The notes: generated by a model not told the origin, from the letters alone. 33,361 nt of DNA from Syntrophomonas zehnderi OL-4 (GCF_000983115.1 NZ_CGIH01000053.1:16950-50310), one strand, 5' to 3'. Shown: positions 1 to 8,284, numbered from the stretch's first letter. Translations and numbers: made by a program.

Positions 1-285
1 AGAATACAAATATTAAAATATCTATACAACCTGTCTGATGAACAGTTAATACAGGATTTGAGCGTAAATCTGGCTTACAAATGGTTTGTAGGACTTAACC
101 CCGAAGACCCCTTGCCTGAAACCAGCCTGCTAACCAAATTCCGTACCCAACGCTTAAAGGATATCAGCATGGATGCCATAATTACCGAAATCGTAAGGCA
201 ATGTGTAGAAAGAGGTCTAATCAAAAGCAGCAACGGCATCGTTATTGATACTACCCATATTGAAGCCAATACCATTAAAACTTGA
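1..285 (+). pseudogene. IS1182-like transposase, N-terminal fragment (cut by window edge, truncated at 3' end)
   Basis: The reading frame is open from the first base and ends at a TGA at 283-285. It reads like the N-terminal half of IS1182/DUF772-type transposases: a segment around LSDEQLIQDLSVNLAYKW, then GLNPEDPLPETSLLTKFR, then a VIDTTHIEANT segment where the first catalytic Asp (D in IDTTH) is expected. A complete transposase of this family is 400 residues or more. Here the frame stops just after the first catalytic region and the C-terminal catalytic part is absent, so it is a dead remnant. It points toward the 3' end of the convergent minC. Family assignment is by motif memory. Confidence 0.75.
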
Positions 286-319
286 TCAAGGAAATCCAAG
301 CTACAGCCTTTATACCTGT

Positions 320-348
320 AGTGTCAAGAGAACCGTCCCCTTGACACT
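320..348. repeat. Perfect 9-bp inverted repeat overlapping the minC stop codon
   Basis: Arms AGTGTCAAG (320-328) and CTTGACACT (340-348) surround an 11-base centre that contains GGACGGTTCT on the minus strand. The minC stop (347-349) lies in the right arm. The layout resembles short palindromic repeats scattered near transposases in clostridial genomes, which is from memory. A related GGACGGTTCT core occurs once more at about 17400. It could also act as a weak terminator for the min operon, but there is no T-run. Confidence 0.6.
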
Positions 349-964
349 ATTTGGGTATAGCTTCGTGGGGGGTATATTCTTTGATGCAAATATTATCATC
401 TTCAACATAAGCAATTTCAGGATAGTTGTTTTTAACCAGATCACCTGAAGAACGGGAGATCCGGTCGGCAATACGCAGTTGGCGGGGGGAAAGCTGCAAA
501 GCAAAGATGGTACTGCTGATATCCCCGAAACATCCCGCATGAGCCAGCCCCTCCAGTTTACCGAGGACGATTACATCTTTAGCAGCCGTAATCTCAGCAC
601 TTTCATGCACATTTCCCCAGACGATGATAGATGCGTCACTATGGACTCGCTGTCCGCTGCGCAAGGTTTTATATATGATTAAATCCCGACTGGCCGCGGG
701 CTTTTTTTCCGCCCGGGGGGAAGAAGGGGCCTGCATATTGTTTAAGACCATATCGTAATCCAGACAGATCCTTTGCAGGTCAGCCAGTTCATCCTGAGTC
801 AGCAATTTCAAGCCATCGCCCTGAAAAATAACCGATGAACCCGCAAATAGCTGGGGGTTGTTATCTACCTTCGATTTTATTATAGTTATGTATTCTTCCA
901 AACTGCCTTCTCCAAAAACAAAAACCAAACTGTTGTTTAAACCTTTTATATCAAGTTTTGCCAC
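347..964 (-). CDS. minC: Septum site-determining protein MinC
   Basis: Inhibitor of FtsZ assembly, recruited to the membrane by MinD to block division near the poles. About 205 residues. The N-terminal domain (SLVFVFGEGSLEEYITIIKSKV, near residues 12-33) is followed by a linker rich in Pro, Ala and Ser. The C-terminal beta-helix domain has the family pattern SGQRVHSDASIIVWGNVHESAEI, then ALQLSPRQLRIAD and NYPEIAYVEDDNI. I prefer the GTG at 964 because the AAGGAAGG Shine-Dalgarno lies 9 bases upstream; a TTG at 970 is too close to it. It is last in the operon, 6 bases after the minE stop. The last few residues lie next to the inverted repeat, so the C-terminal tail may have been reshaped by that element. 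Confidence 0.93.
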   Translation of the reverse strand: MAKLDIKGLNNSLVFVFGEGSLEEYITIIKSKVDNNPQLFAGSSVIFQGDGLKLLTQDELADLQRICLDYDMVLNNMQAPSSPRAEKKPAASRDLIIYKTLRSGQRVHSDASIIVWGNVHESAEITAAKDVIVLGKLEGLAHAGCFGDISSTIFALQLSPRQLRIADRISRSSGDLVKNNYPEIAYVEDDNICIKEYTPHEAIPK

Positions 965-970
965 ATCCAA

Positions 971-1222
971 CTACCTTCCTTTAAGTGGTATGCTGATATC
1001 CAGTGCTGAATGGCGGCCCTCGGTAATAAGGTTTACTTCCGGGGTTCCTTCGACATCCATATGTTTGGCAATAACCTCCAGGATTTCTTCCTTTATTGTT
1101 TCCATCAGCTGAGAGCTGGCTCCCAGGCGATCATGAGTGAGGACTACCCTTAGGCGGTCATTGGCTTGTTCTCGACTGGAATTTTCCTCGCGTGAATATA
1201 GTTTTTTTAAAAACTCCAACAC
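971..1222 (-). CDS. minE: Cell division topological specificity factor MinE
   Basis: Stimulates the MinD ATPase and drives MinCD oscillation or confinement. 83 residues, usual family length. The N-terminal amphipathic segment ([12 protein letters not shown]) is followed by the conserved [13 protein letters not shown] anti-MinCD stretch (about residues 20-32) and the C-terminal topological domain ([12 protein letters not shown] ... [10 protein letters not shown]). The start is GTG, with GGAGG 8 bases upstream. It sits between minD (12 bases upstream) and minC, so the three are surely co-transcribed. MinE is found in only some Gram-positive bacteria; others use DivIVA alone. Confidence 0.93.
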   Translation of the reverse strand: MLEFLKKLYSREENSSREQANDRLRVVLTHDRLGASSQLMETIKEEILEVIAKHMDVEGTPEVNLITEGRHSALDISIPLKGR

Positions 1223-1234
1223 AATACATACCTC

Positions 1235-2047
1235 CTACTTGCGTGAAAATAGGTTGCGTTTGAGTTTTGACCAGAAGGAGTCATCTTCCATAGGCATCAA
1301 CTCTACTTCTTCACCCACTAAACGCCGAACAATGTTGCTGAAGGCTTGAGCGGCCGGGGCGTTTTCACTTAACACAATCGGCTCTCCGCGGTTAGTGGAA
1401 ATAACTACGCTCTTGTCTTCAGGAACCACACCCAATAAATCGATACAAAGATGTTCCATTAGATCTTCAATGCTTAGCATATCGCCGCTTTTAACCATAT
1501 TAGGCTGCAAGCGGTTGATCAAAAGCTTAATATCATTAAACTGGGCTGACTCCAAAATACCGATAATGCGGTCAGCATCGCGTACAGCAGAGACTTCAGG
1601 ATTGGTAACCACAATGGCCTTATCGGCGGCGTATATGGCATTTCTAAAACCCTGTTCAATGCCGGCTGGGCAATCCAAAAAGATAAAATCGAAATCAGGT
1701 CGCAATTCATCGCATATGGCCTGAACCTGCTCAGCTTTTATATCATCCTTGTTGCGGGTTTGAGCCGCAGGCAGCATATATAAATCCGGAAAGCGTTTGT
1801 CTTTGACCAAAGCCTGCTTTAAGGTACACTCACCTTCAGCAACCTGAATAATATCATAAATAACCCGGTTTTCCAGGCCCATGATCAAGTCCAGCTTTTT
1901 TAAGCCAATATCAAGATCCATTACAACTACTTTATAGCCCAGCCTGGCCAAACCCGTGCTAAGATTAGCCACAGTCGTAGTTTTACCGACACCGCCTTTG
2001 CCTGAGGTGACTACGACCACCTGACCTTCGGTCATCTTATTTCCCAT
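1235..2047 (-). CDS. minD: Septum site-determining ATPase MinD
   Basis: ParA/MinD-family ATPase that binds the membrane as an ATP-bound dimer and carries MinC. 270 residues. The deviant Walker A motif KGGVGKTTT begins at residue 17, preceded by VVVTSG. DLDIGLKKLD corresponds to the switch region, FIFLDCPAG is Walker B, and the C-terminus ends in an amphipathic WSKLKRNLFSRK that matches the membrane-targeting helix. The start ATG at 2047 has AAGGAGG 10 bases upstream; an internal ATG at codon 5 is possible. First gene of the operon, so the order is minD-minE-minC rather than the usual minC-minD-(minE). Confidence 0.95.
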   Translation of the reverse strand: MGNKMTEGQVVVVTSGKGGVGKTTTVANLSTGLARLGYKVVVMDLDIGLKKLDLIMGLENRVIYDIIQVAEGECTLKQALVKDKRFPDLYMLPAAQTRNKDDIKAEQVQAICDELRPDFDFIFLDCPAGIEQGFRNAIYAADKAIVVTNPEVSAVRDADRIIGILESAQFNDIKLLINRLQPNMVKSGDMLSIEDLMEHLCIDLLGVVPEDKSVVISTNRGEPIVLSENAPAAQAFSNIVRRLVGEEVELMPMEDDSFWSKLKRNLFSRK

Positions 2048-2249
2048 GTCTGTGGTTCCTCCTTATTCTTTGCGCTTCAGCAGCCAACAGGCCACCGCCT
2101 TTTTTAAAAATGCAGAAAAAAGAAATATATACTATCTTCATCATTTTATAGCATATTTCCTGCTGAATAAACTTCTATTTCTGGCAAATCTCAGAATTAT
2201 AATGATTTTGCCGGGAATCATCATAGAGGATCACATTATTAATGAAAAT

Positions 2250-2286
2250 CAAAAAAAAACATGAGTCATAAAAATTGACTCATGTT
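2250..2286 (-). terminator. Intrinsic terminator (minus strand)
   Basis: Perfect 11-bp arms, AACATGAGTCA at 2258-2268 and its complement at 2276-2286, with a 7-base loop. Nine consecutive As on the plus strand give a T9 tract on the minus strand. Ends the candidate small RNA. Confidence 0.75.
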
Positions 2287-2320
2287 GAGAGGGAATGTTT
2301 ACTTCCTTAGGGGGGGAAGT
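2250..2320 (-). ncRNA. Candidate small RNA with C-rich hairpin loop and intrinsic terminator
   Basis: On the minus strand a hairpin with arms ACTTCC and GGAAGT (2320-2315 and 2306-2301) presents a loop of Cs followed by TAA. A second C-rich single-stranded stretch, CATTCCCTCTC, follows. Then comes a perfect 11-bp terminator stem (AACATGAGTCA with its complement, 2258-2286) followed by nine Ts. No convincing protein gene lies upstream on this strand to need that terminator. C-rich loops complementary to Shine-Dalgarno sequences are typical of Firmicute small RNAs such as RsaE. The promoter is ambiguous: TATATATAAC lies at 2321-2330 and a Spo0A-box-like TGTCGAA reads on this strand at 2348-2342. 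Confidence 0.4.
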
Positions 2321-2889
2321 GTTATATATATAATGACATAATTCGACAGCATATGCAACTATATTTTTAATTATTATCCAAAAAAACATGACAACTATAA
2401 TATTGGAGTATATAAAAATCGAAAACACGCCAAGTTTATAGGTCTTAAAAGGTGTTACTGACCTAGAAATTAAGCAATAAAAATAATATCTTAGTGAAAT
2501 AAATTGTCGAATAGACCGGTAACAAATACTCCACTCCAATTTAAGCTTTGCAAAATACTGAAAATCCAGGTTTGAAAGGATAAAAGATACAATAGTATTT
2601 ATAATAAAGAAAATACCTGTATGTTAGAATTGACAGGCTACCCTGACGGATCAACGCCCAGGATCCGGCTTGCGGTGTTTTTATACTTCTTAGGAAGAGA
2701 CTATAATAATATTGAGTTATCTGCGTATATAGGGTATATAGTTAATTAAAGGTTTTTCACAGCTCCCTAGTATGGCAACTATAAAAAGTCAAATGTCTGA
2801 GCCAGAAGATATTTGGTTAAATGATTTGATTCTATTTTTACTAAAATGGATTTAACCTGGTATTCATTATTGGAAAGGGAATTGATCAA
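2321..2889. other. Gene-free intergenic region with Spo0A-box-like heptamers and hairpins
   Basis: AT-rich, and I find no credible protein gene in either direction. It contains TTCGACA at 2342-2348 and TGTCGAA at 2505-2511, both exact matches to the 0A-box heptamer. Heptamers of this kind are expected a few times by chance in 33 kb. Between about 2615 and 2690 there are two hairpins: CCTGT with ACAGG, then CGGATC with GATCCG around AACGCCCAG. A TATAAT follows at about 2702 without a good -35 partner. This could be the promoter and leader region of the penicillin-binding protein gene. A 27-codon ATG frame near 2772 lacks a ribosome binding site. Confidence 0.35.
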
Positions 2890-4890
2890 ATGAAGTTCTT
2901 GTCTAAATTAGGCATGGGATTGGCAGGAGTGTTAGTATTTTTTCTGTTTTTCTATGCCGGTGTTTCGCTGACCCAGACCACACCTAAGGTAGCCAAGTTT
3001 ATTACCGGAATCAACAACTGGGAATATACGGTTCAGGAACAAACCGTGGTCTATTATAGTGACGGTAAAAAAATGGGCAACCTGGGATACAAACGGGAAT
3101 ATAGCAAAGATTTTCCCGAGTTTATGAAAGATGCAGTAGTAGCCGTTGAAGACCGGCGTTTTTATGAACATTCCGGCCTGGATTCCAAAGGAATTGGCCG
3201 GGCAATTTATAAAGATGTGATATCCCGCAGTAAATCTGAAGGCGGCAGTACGATTACCATGCAGTTGGCCCGTACTCTTTTTTTAAGCAATGAGAAGGTT
3301 TTTTCCCGCAAGGTAAAGGAGGTCTTTATTGCTTCTGCGATTGAAGGCAAGTATACCAAAGAGGCCATTCTCAATATGTATCTAAACGAGATATATATGG
3401 GACGCGGCTGTACTGGAATGGGCATAGCGGCTCAGGCCTATTTCGGGAAAGATGTAATGGAACTGAATGAAGCTGAAATATGCGCCCTGGTTGGTATTAT
3501 CCAGGCGCCTGAATACTATTCGCCGGATCGCAACCTGGAGGCTTTAAAAAAACGCCAGGCGGTAGTAATTTCAGTTCTGGTCAAGCAGGGTTTGATAAGT
3601 GCTGAAGAAGGGGAAGTGTTAAAAGAGCAACCGCTTTCTTTTAAACCCTTCCGCCAGACTCTAAATGCTCACCCTTATTATATGGCTTATCTGGCTAACC
3701 AACTGGAGGGCATGGTAGGGGCACAACAACTCTACCATGGCGGTCTGCATGTTTATACCAGTGTGGATAGCCGTATGCAGAAAGCCGCTGAATACGCAGT
3801 GGAAAAACAGGCCGCGACCTTTGCTGCCCGGGGAATATCAGCCAAGGACATAGCCGTGGTATCGATTGATCCCAAAACCGGCGGAATCAAAGCTATGGTG
3901 GGCGGGGTTGACTGGGAAAAAAATCAGCTAAATATGGCGATATTGCCACGTCAGCCCGGTTCGGCCATCAAACCTTTATATTATGCCGCTGCGATTGATG
4001 AAGGCATCATAAATCAAAACACAGAGTTAAATAATAGCCCCCGCAGTTTCAATGGCTACACACCCAAAAACTACGCGGCTAGCCCCGGTATGACCACGAC
4101 CCGTCAGGCTATTGTGAATTCTTATAATGTGGCATCGGTTGAAGTTTTAAATAAGCTGGGGGTAGAAAAAGCGGTTAGTTATCTAAAAGATTATGGTATC
4201 ACGACTATAGAACCAACGGATCATAATCTGGCTCTGGGGCTGGGGGGAATGACGCGGGGAATTTCGCCGGTGCAAATGGCGGCAGCTTATGCGATCTTTC
4301 CAACTAACGGAGTATATACGAAATACTATAATATAGAAAAAATCGTAAATAGTAAGGATGTAGTGATTTATAAAAACCGCTCCAAATCAAAAACTGTTAT
4401 TAAAAGCAGTACAGCAGCTACTATGGACAGTATCCTGAAAGATACCGTTAGTTACGGCACTGGTTCGACAGCCAGGATCGCCATTCGAAGCGGAGGCAAA
4501 ACCGGAACCACATCGGATAGCAAGGATCTATGGTATTTGGGTTATACCTCCGAATTGGTAACCGCAGTTTGGACAGGGAACAGCGATGGAACTCCTGTAA
4601 ATGGAAGTCGTGCTTATGGTGGAAGTGTATCGGGACTGATATGGAAAGAATATATGAACCGGCTTATCTCCCAGGGGGTTTTTGCCGGCAAGTATGTGGA
4701 GGTACCGGAGGAAACACCAGAGGAGGAAGAACCTGATATCGAAGAACCGATAAGAGAGGAACCAGGCACAGAACAGCCTCCTGATGTTGAAGTGCCGATT
4801 GTTCCGGCACCGGAGCCTGTACCGCCCGGAGATAACAATGGGGACATAAATCCCCCCGATCCCGGCGAGGGAGAGGATAATCAAACCTAG
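2890..4890 (+). CDS. Class A penicillin-binding protein (bifunctional transglycosylase/transpeptidase)
   Basis: Polymerises lipid II glycan strands and cross-links peptides at the outer face of the membrane. 666 residues. An N-terminal membrane anchor (about residues 8-28, rich in Phe, Leu, Val) is followed by a GT51 domain with EDRRFYEHSG (catalytic Glu at 87), GGSTITMQLARTLFL and the YLNEIYMGRG motif. The transpeptidase domain has SAIK (nucleophile Ser 358), SYN (411-413) and KTGT (from Lys 537). The last 55 or so residues form an acidic, Pro-rich tail (EEEPDIEEPIREEPG, PEPVPPGD), common in Gram-positive enzymes. ATG with GGAAAGGGA upstream. It is divergent from the min operon and 34 bases ahead of the radical SAM gene. 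Confidence 0.94.
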   Translation: MKFLSKLGMGLAGVLVFFLFFYAGVSLTQTTPKVAKFITGINNWEYTVQEQTVVYYSDGKKMGNLGYKREYSKDFPEFMKDAVVAVEDRRFYEHSGLDSKGIGRAIYKDVISRSKSEGGSTITMQLARTLFLSNEKVFSRKVKEVFIASAIEGKYTKEAILNMYLNEIYMGRGCTGMGIAAQAYFGKDVMELNEAEICALVGIIQAPEYYSPDRNLEALKKRQAVVISVLVKQGLISAEEGEVLKEQPLSFKPFRQTLNAHPYYMAYLANQLEGMVGAQQLYHGGLHVYTSVDSRMQKAAEYAVEKQAATFAARGISAKDIAVVSIDPKTGGIKAMVGGVDWEKNQLNMAILPRQPGSAIKPLYYAAAIDEGIINQNTELNNSPRSFNGYTPKNYAASPGMTTTRQAIVNSYNVASVEVLNKLGVEKAVSYLKDYGITTIEPTDHNLALGLGGMTRGISPVQMAAAYAIFPTNGVYTKYYNIEKIVNSKDVVIYKNRSKSKTVIKSSTAATMDSILKDTVSYGTGSTARIAIRSGGKTGTTSDSKDLWYLGYTSELVTAVWTGNSDGTPVNGSRAYGGSVSGLIWKEYMNRLISQGVFAGKYVEVPEETPEEEEPDIEEPIREEPGTEQPPDVEVPIVPAPEPVPPGDNNGDINPPDPGEGEDNQT

Positions 4891-4924
4891 ATCTATTTTC
4901 ATATTGGGATAGGAGAATTAAAAG

Positions 4925-5803
4925 ATGAGATATGAGGGGCAGATATTCAGGCCTTTTAGTGAGGCTAACAGTTATTTGTTGCAGTGTACTATCGGTTGTT
5001 CGCACAACCGCTGCACTTTTTGCGGGATGTATAAAGATAAAAAATACCGAGTACGCAGTATGGAGGAGATCAAAAACGATATAAAAATGGCCCGCCAGTA
5101 TTACGGGGATGTGGAAAAAGTTTTTCTATGCGATGGTGATGCTATTGCCATAGATACTGATATGCTGCTGGAAATACTGGCCGAGCTATATAAAAGTTTT
5201 CCCAGCCTGCGTCATGTAGGAACCTACGCGGGTCCGAACAGTACCCTAAAAAAGAGCCTCTCTGAGTTATCGGCGCTGCGGGCGTCTGGTCTTACTAAAG
5301 CTTACTTGGGGGTTGAAACCGGAGATGAAGATCTCTTAAAACAGGTTAATAAAGGGGTTACTTATGACGAAATGCTGCAGACGGGACGTAACCTCATAAA
5401 TAGCGGTATAAATCTATCTGCCATGGTGCTTTTAGGTCTGGCCGGCAAAGGAATTCGTTCCCAGGAACACGCTTTAGCTACTGCCCGTATCACGAATGAA
5501 ATGAAACCGGCTTATCTAGCCGCCTTAACTGTTACGCCGGTACCCGGTACGGTTCTTTTCCGTCAGGTACAGGAGGGCGAATTTCAGCTCTTGGATGCAT
5601 TCGAAACCCTGGAGGAAATGAAAACTATATTTAACAACATCACCATAGATAATCTAAAATTTGTGGGTAGTCATGCCTCTAATTACCTGCCTATACAAGG
5701 AACCCTGCAACAAGATAAAGCGGCTATGGTAAACATGGTGGACCAAGTTTTGGAGTCCCGAGATACACGCTACCTGCGCAGTGAAAAGATGAGAGGATTA
5801 TAA
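4925..5803 (+). CDS. Radical SAM protein, Elp3-like fold, function unknown
   Basis: 292 residues. Near the N-terminus, IGCSHNRCTFCGMY supplies the [4Fe-4S]-binding cysteines (25, 30, 33) in a CX4CX2C spacing typical of an uncharacterised radical SAM subgroup with Elp3-like sequence. FLCDGDAIAID (about residues 67-77) and the LGVETGDEDLLKQVNKG segment (about 128-144) match SAM-contact regions of that superfamily. The substrate cannot be inferred. AGGAG lies 9 bases before the ATG, and the gene closely follows the penicillin-binding protein gene, so co-transcription is likely. A strong hairpin at 6078-6113 may end the transcript. Confidence 0.8.
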   Translation: MRYEGQIFRPFSEANSYLLQCTIGCSHNRCTFCGMYKDKKYRVRSMEEIKNDIKMARQYYGDVEKVFLCDGDAIAIDTDMLLEILAELYKSFPSLRHVGTYAGPNSTLKKSLSELSALRASGLTKAYLGVETGDEDLLKQVNKGVTYDEMLQTGRNLINSGINLSAMVLLGLAGKGIRSQEHALATARITNEMKPAYLAALTVTPVPGTVLFRQVQEGEFQLLDAFETLEEMKTIFNNITIDNLKFVGSHASNYLPIQGTLQQDKAAMVNMVDQVLESRDTRYLRSEKMRGL

Positions 5804-5866
5804 GATTGGAAGGTAGGAAGGACTGAAGACATAATATCCATAAAAAAAACTTTGCTTTATGGATAT

Positions 5867-5986
5867 CTAAAGCTTGTTCCACCAGTCATGCTTGCTATTT
5901 ACCAGGAATACGGCTGCGACTGCCAATGCCAGGCCGATCGACATTATGACTAGCAAAATGGTTACGAATGTAGCGATGGAATCCAT
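5867..5986 (-). CDS. Small single-span membrane protein, 39 residues
   Basis: The frame from the ATG at 5986 encodes MDSIATFVTILLVIMSIGLA and further hydrophobic residues, ending in NSKHDWWNKL. This is one transmembrane helix of about 25 residues with a short polar, aromatic C-terminal tail. A run of eight Gs lies 5-6 bases before the ATG as a strong Shine-Dalgarno, which supports translation. A longer frame runs upstream to 6085 but lacks this signal. It is antisense-oriented to its neighbours, between the radical SAM gene and the protease gene. I do not recognise the family. An inverted repeat of 11 bp (ATATCCATAAA with complement, about 5834-5866) follows the stop. Confidence 0.6.
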   Translation of the reverse strand: MDSIATFVTILLVIMSIGLALAVAAVFLVNSKHDWWNKL

Positions 5987-6077
5987 AATATTCCCCCCCC
6001 GGAATCTATTATGAATAGCTATTTTTCTACAATATATCATATCATAATCTATGTGCAAATTATAGTATAATCTGCCC

Positions 6078-6113
6078 AAAAACACGATCAGCCTTATGGC
6101 TGATCGTGTTTTT
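6078..6113. terminator. Bidirectional intrinsic terminator-like hairpin
   Basis: AAAACACGATCAGCC and its perfect complement around a TTAT loop, with T-runs on both strands. It lies upstream of both the minus-strand small membrane gene and the plus-strand protease gene, so its most likely job is to stop read-through from the penicillin-binding protein/radical SAM transcript. Confidence 0.8.
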
Positions 6114-6168
6114 GATTCGGAAACAATTGTTATGCTCCTGATTAATATAGAGAAAGGAGGTATTCTAA

Positions 6169-7281
6169 TTGAGAATTTCTGAGGATCAGGTTTTGGGTAT
6201 TTATAAACGTACCCTCAGCCCGCTAGCCTGGAGTCCGCCTGGCGTTTCATTAATTGCCGCACGGAAAATCTGGCCTTCCACCCAGGGGAAAGGCATTGTA
6301 GTAGCTATTCTGGATACCGGTGTCGATTATAATCATCCCGATTTAAAAGGAAGTATTATTGGTGGGATAAGCTTTGTATCCGCAGAGAAGGATTTTATCG
6401 ATCTTAATGGGCACGGCACTCACGTAGCCGGGACTGTTGCAGCTAATGGGAGAATTCTGGGGGTTGCTCCGCAGAGCAAGATCCTGGCGGTAAAAGTGCT
6501 GGGCCAAGATGGTTACGGCAGTAATCAGGGAATCAGCAAGGGCCTTGAATATGCCCGCCGTTGGAAGGGAACCCGGGGAGAAGTGGTGAATGTTGTCAAT
6601 ATGAGCCTGGGAGGTTCAACCGGGGATCCGGGCCTTCATTATGAGATAAAAAAAGCGGTTCAGGCAGGTATAACCGTAGTATGTGCCGCAGGCAATGTCG
6701 GTGACGGACAAAAGGATACCCGGGAAATATCATATCCCGCCTACTACCTGGAAACTATTGCGGTGGGAGCAGTTGATCTTAAAACCGGAATAGCTAATTT
6801 CAGCAATTCCAACAACCGCATTAACATCGTCGCACCTGGGGTTAAGACTTATTCCACCTACCCGGGCGGCAAGTATGTTGAGTTGTCCGGCACTTCGATG
6901 GCTGCACCCCATATTAGCGGAGCGGTGGCTTTAATCTGCGCTCGCTACAAAAAACGCTTCGGGGTTTTTCCTGATATGCGCACTGTTAGTCTTCTTTTAC
7001 AGTATAGCAGCATTGATTTGGGGGAAGTAGGTTATGATGAACTGTACGGTTTTGGTTTGTTCAGCTTTAATCCCGATGGCGGCAAGAACTTTTGGTTTTT
7101 TAGCGGCAGCAGACAATATCAGCTTAATGGCAGGGAGGCTGAACTGAAAGCACCACTTTTAAAAAATGGCGGGGAAATTTATGCTCCTTTGCAGGAGATA
7201 TCCGATCTGCTAGGTTCAGACAGCAATCCTGTTCCTGCCACCGCAGGATACCCTGAGGATGGATTGCAGATCTGGGTATAA
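6169..7281 (+). CDS. Subtilisin-like serine protease (S8) without signal peptide
   Basis: 370 residues. TTG start with AAAGGAGG at ideal spacing. The catalytic triad is visible: Asp 49 in VVAILDTGVDYNHPDL, His 82 in GHGTHVAGT, and Ser 243 in GTSMAAPHISG, with the oxyanion Asn 176 in CAAGN. There is no N-terminal hydrophobic segment or obvious propeptide, as in intracellular subtilisins. Residues after about 305 (YQLNGREAELKAPLLKNGG, EIYAPLQEISDLLG) resemble the copper-amine-oxidase N-terminal-like domain often attached to clostridial cell-surface proteins, which sits oddly with the missing signal peptide. Substrate unknown. Monocistronic by spacing. Confidence 0.9.
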   Translation: MRISEDQVLGIYKRTLSPLAWSPPGVSLIAARKIWPSTQGKGIVVAILDTGVDYNHPDLKGSIIGGISFVSAEKDFIDLNGHGTHVAGTVAANGRILGVAPQSKILAVKVLGQDGYGSNQGISKGLEYARRWKGTRGEVVNVVNMSLGGSTGDPGLHYEIKKAVQAGITVVCAAGNVGDGQKDTREISYPAYYLETIAVGAVDLKTGIANFSNSNNRINIVAPGVKTYSTYPGGKYVELSGTSMAAPHISGAVALICARYKKRFGVFPDMRTVSLLLQYSSIDLGEVGYDELYGFGLFSFNPDGGKNFWFFSGSRQYQLNGREAELKAPLLKNGGEIYAPLQEISDLLGSDSNPVPATAGYPEDGLQIWV

Positions 7282-7409
7282 GACATGCTGGTAATTGCAC
7301 ATTTTATTTTTTAAAAAAGGAAATACTCAATCGCTGGTAGAATAATATTAATAGTGAGTTAGGCATGATGTTGAAGCAAAAAATAGTAGTAGAAAAGGGG
7401 GATGGTGCG

Positions 7410-8240
7410 ATGCCTGATAGACTACACATATTTGCAGTTTCTGACTCAGTGGGTGAAACAGCTGAAAAAATTGCAGTTGCTTCCGTTTTGCAGTTTAAAA
7501 TTGAGAGAAGTATTACCAGGTTTTCTCGCGTAACCAAAGAGGAACAGGTGCTTCATATCCTGGATAAAGCCATTGAAGAAGATGCGATAATTATTTATAC
7601 CATCGTAAAACCCGAACTTTCCGAATATCTTGATAAAGAAGCACGATCCCGGGGAATCGTAGCAGTTAACGTAATGGAGCCTATTTTTAATGCCATTATG
7701 GACAAAACCGGTTTGCAGCCCGCCTATATTTCCGGGCTTACTCACAAAATGGACGATAATTACTTTAACCGGGTAAAAGCAATTGAGTTTACCATTGACC
7801 ATGATAACGGACAGAATCTGGATACGATAAATCAAGCGGATTTAATCATTCTCGGTTTGCCGCGCACCTCTAAGACGCCCTTGTCGATGCATCTGGCCAA
7901 CGTAGGTATAAAAGTGGCTAATTTCCCGATTGATCTTCATACTGAGATTCCCGAACAGATCATGGAACTTAAGGAAAAGGTACCTATGGTGGGGCTAACT
8001 ATCGATATAGATACCCTTTTAGAGTTGCGCAAAGAAAGGGCCCGCAGTTTCGATCTTCCCCAGGATATTGACAGCCTGGATGATCTGGTAGCCGAGGAAC
8101 TTGACAATGCCTATCGGATTTATGCCAAGCTAAAATGTCTGGTGATTGATGTAACCCTGGATGATATCGAAGAAATAGCCAACACTATTACCCATAAATT
8201 CAATCTGCCATTAAAAGTATTTCATCATCGCTTTAAATAA
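7410..8240 (+). CDS. Pyruvate,phosphate dikinase regulatory protein (DUF299/PSRP family)
   Basis: Bifunctional kinase/phosphorylase that inactivates PPDK by ADP-dependent phosphorylation and reactivates it by phosphate-dependent dephosphorylation. 276 residues from the ATG at 7410, the usual length, with AAGGGGG 9 bases upstream; an in-frame ATG at 7365 lacks that signal. Family hallmarks: HIFAVSDSVGETAEK at the N-terminus, GLTHKMDDNYFNRVKAIEFT in the middle, and the P-loop-like GLPRTSKTPLS at residues 149-159. The regulated dikinase gene is not in the window. In a fermentative syntroph this would control the pyruvate/PEP balance. A strong terminator follows. Confidence 0.93.
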   Translation: MPDRLHIFAVSDSVGETAEKIAVASVLQFKIERSITRFSRVTKEEQVLHILDKAIEEDAIIIYTIVKPELSEYLDKEARSRGIVAVNVMEPIFNAIMDKTGLQPAYISGLTHKMDDNYFNRVKAIEFTIDHDNGQNLDTINQADLIILGLPRTSKTPLSMHLANVGIKVANFPIDLHTEIPEQIMELKEKVPMVGLTIDIDTLLELRKERARSFDLPQDIDSLDDLVAEELDNAYRIYAKLKCLVIDVTLDDIEEIANTITHKFNLPLKVFHHRFK

Positions 8241-8251
8241 CTAACGGTTGG

Positions 8252-8284
8252 CGGCGGGATTTAAATATCCCGCCGTTGTTTTTT
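8252..8284 (+). terminator. Intrinsic terminator after the PPDK regulator gene
   Basis: CGGCGGGAT and its complement ATCCCGCCG form a GC-rich stem around an AT loop, followed by TTGTTTTTT on the plus strand. Confidence 0.88.

Noticed and set aside
2249-2539. 96-codon minus-strand reading frame with hydrophobic residues
   Set aside because: No ribosome binding site, reads through a strong terminator, and has the composition of AT-rich non-coding DNA.
2772-2855. 27-codon frame MATIKSQMSEPEDIWLNDLI
   Set aside because: No Shine-Dalgarno and too short to judge without conservation.
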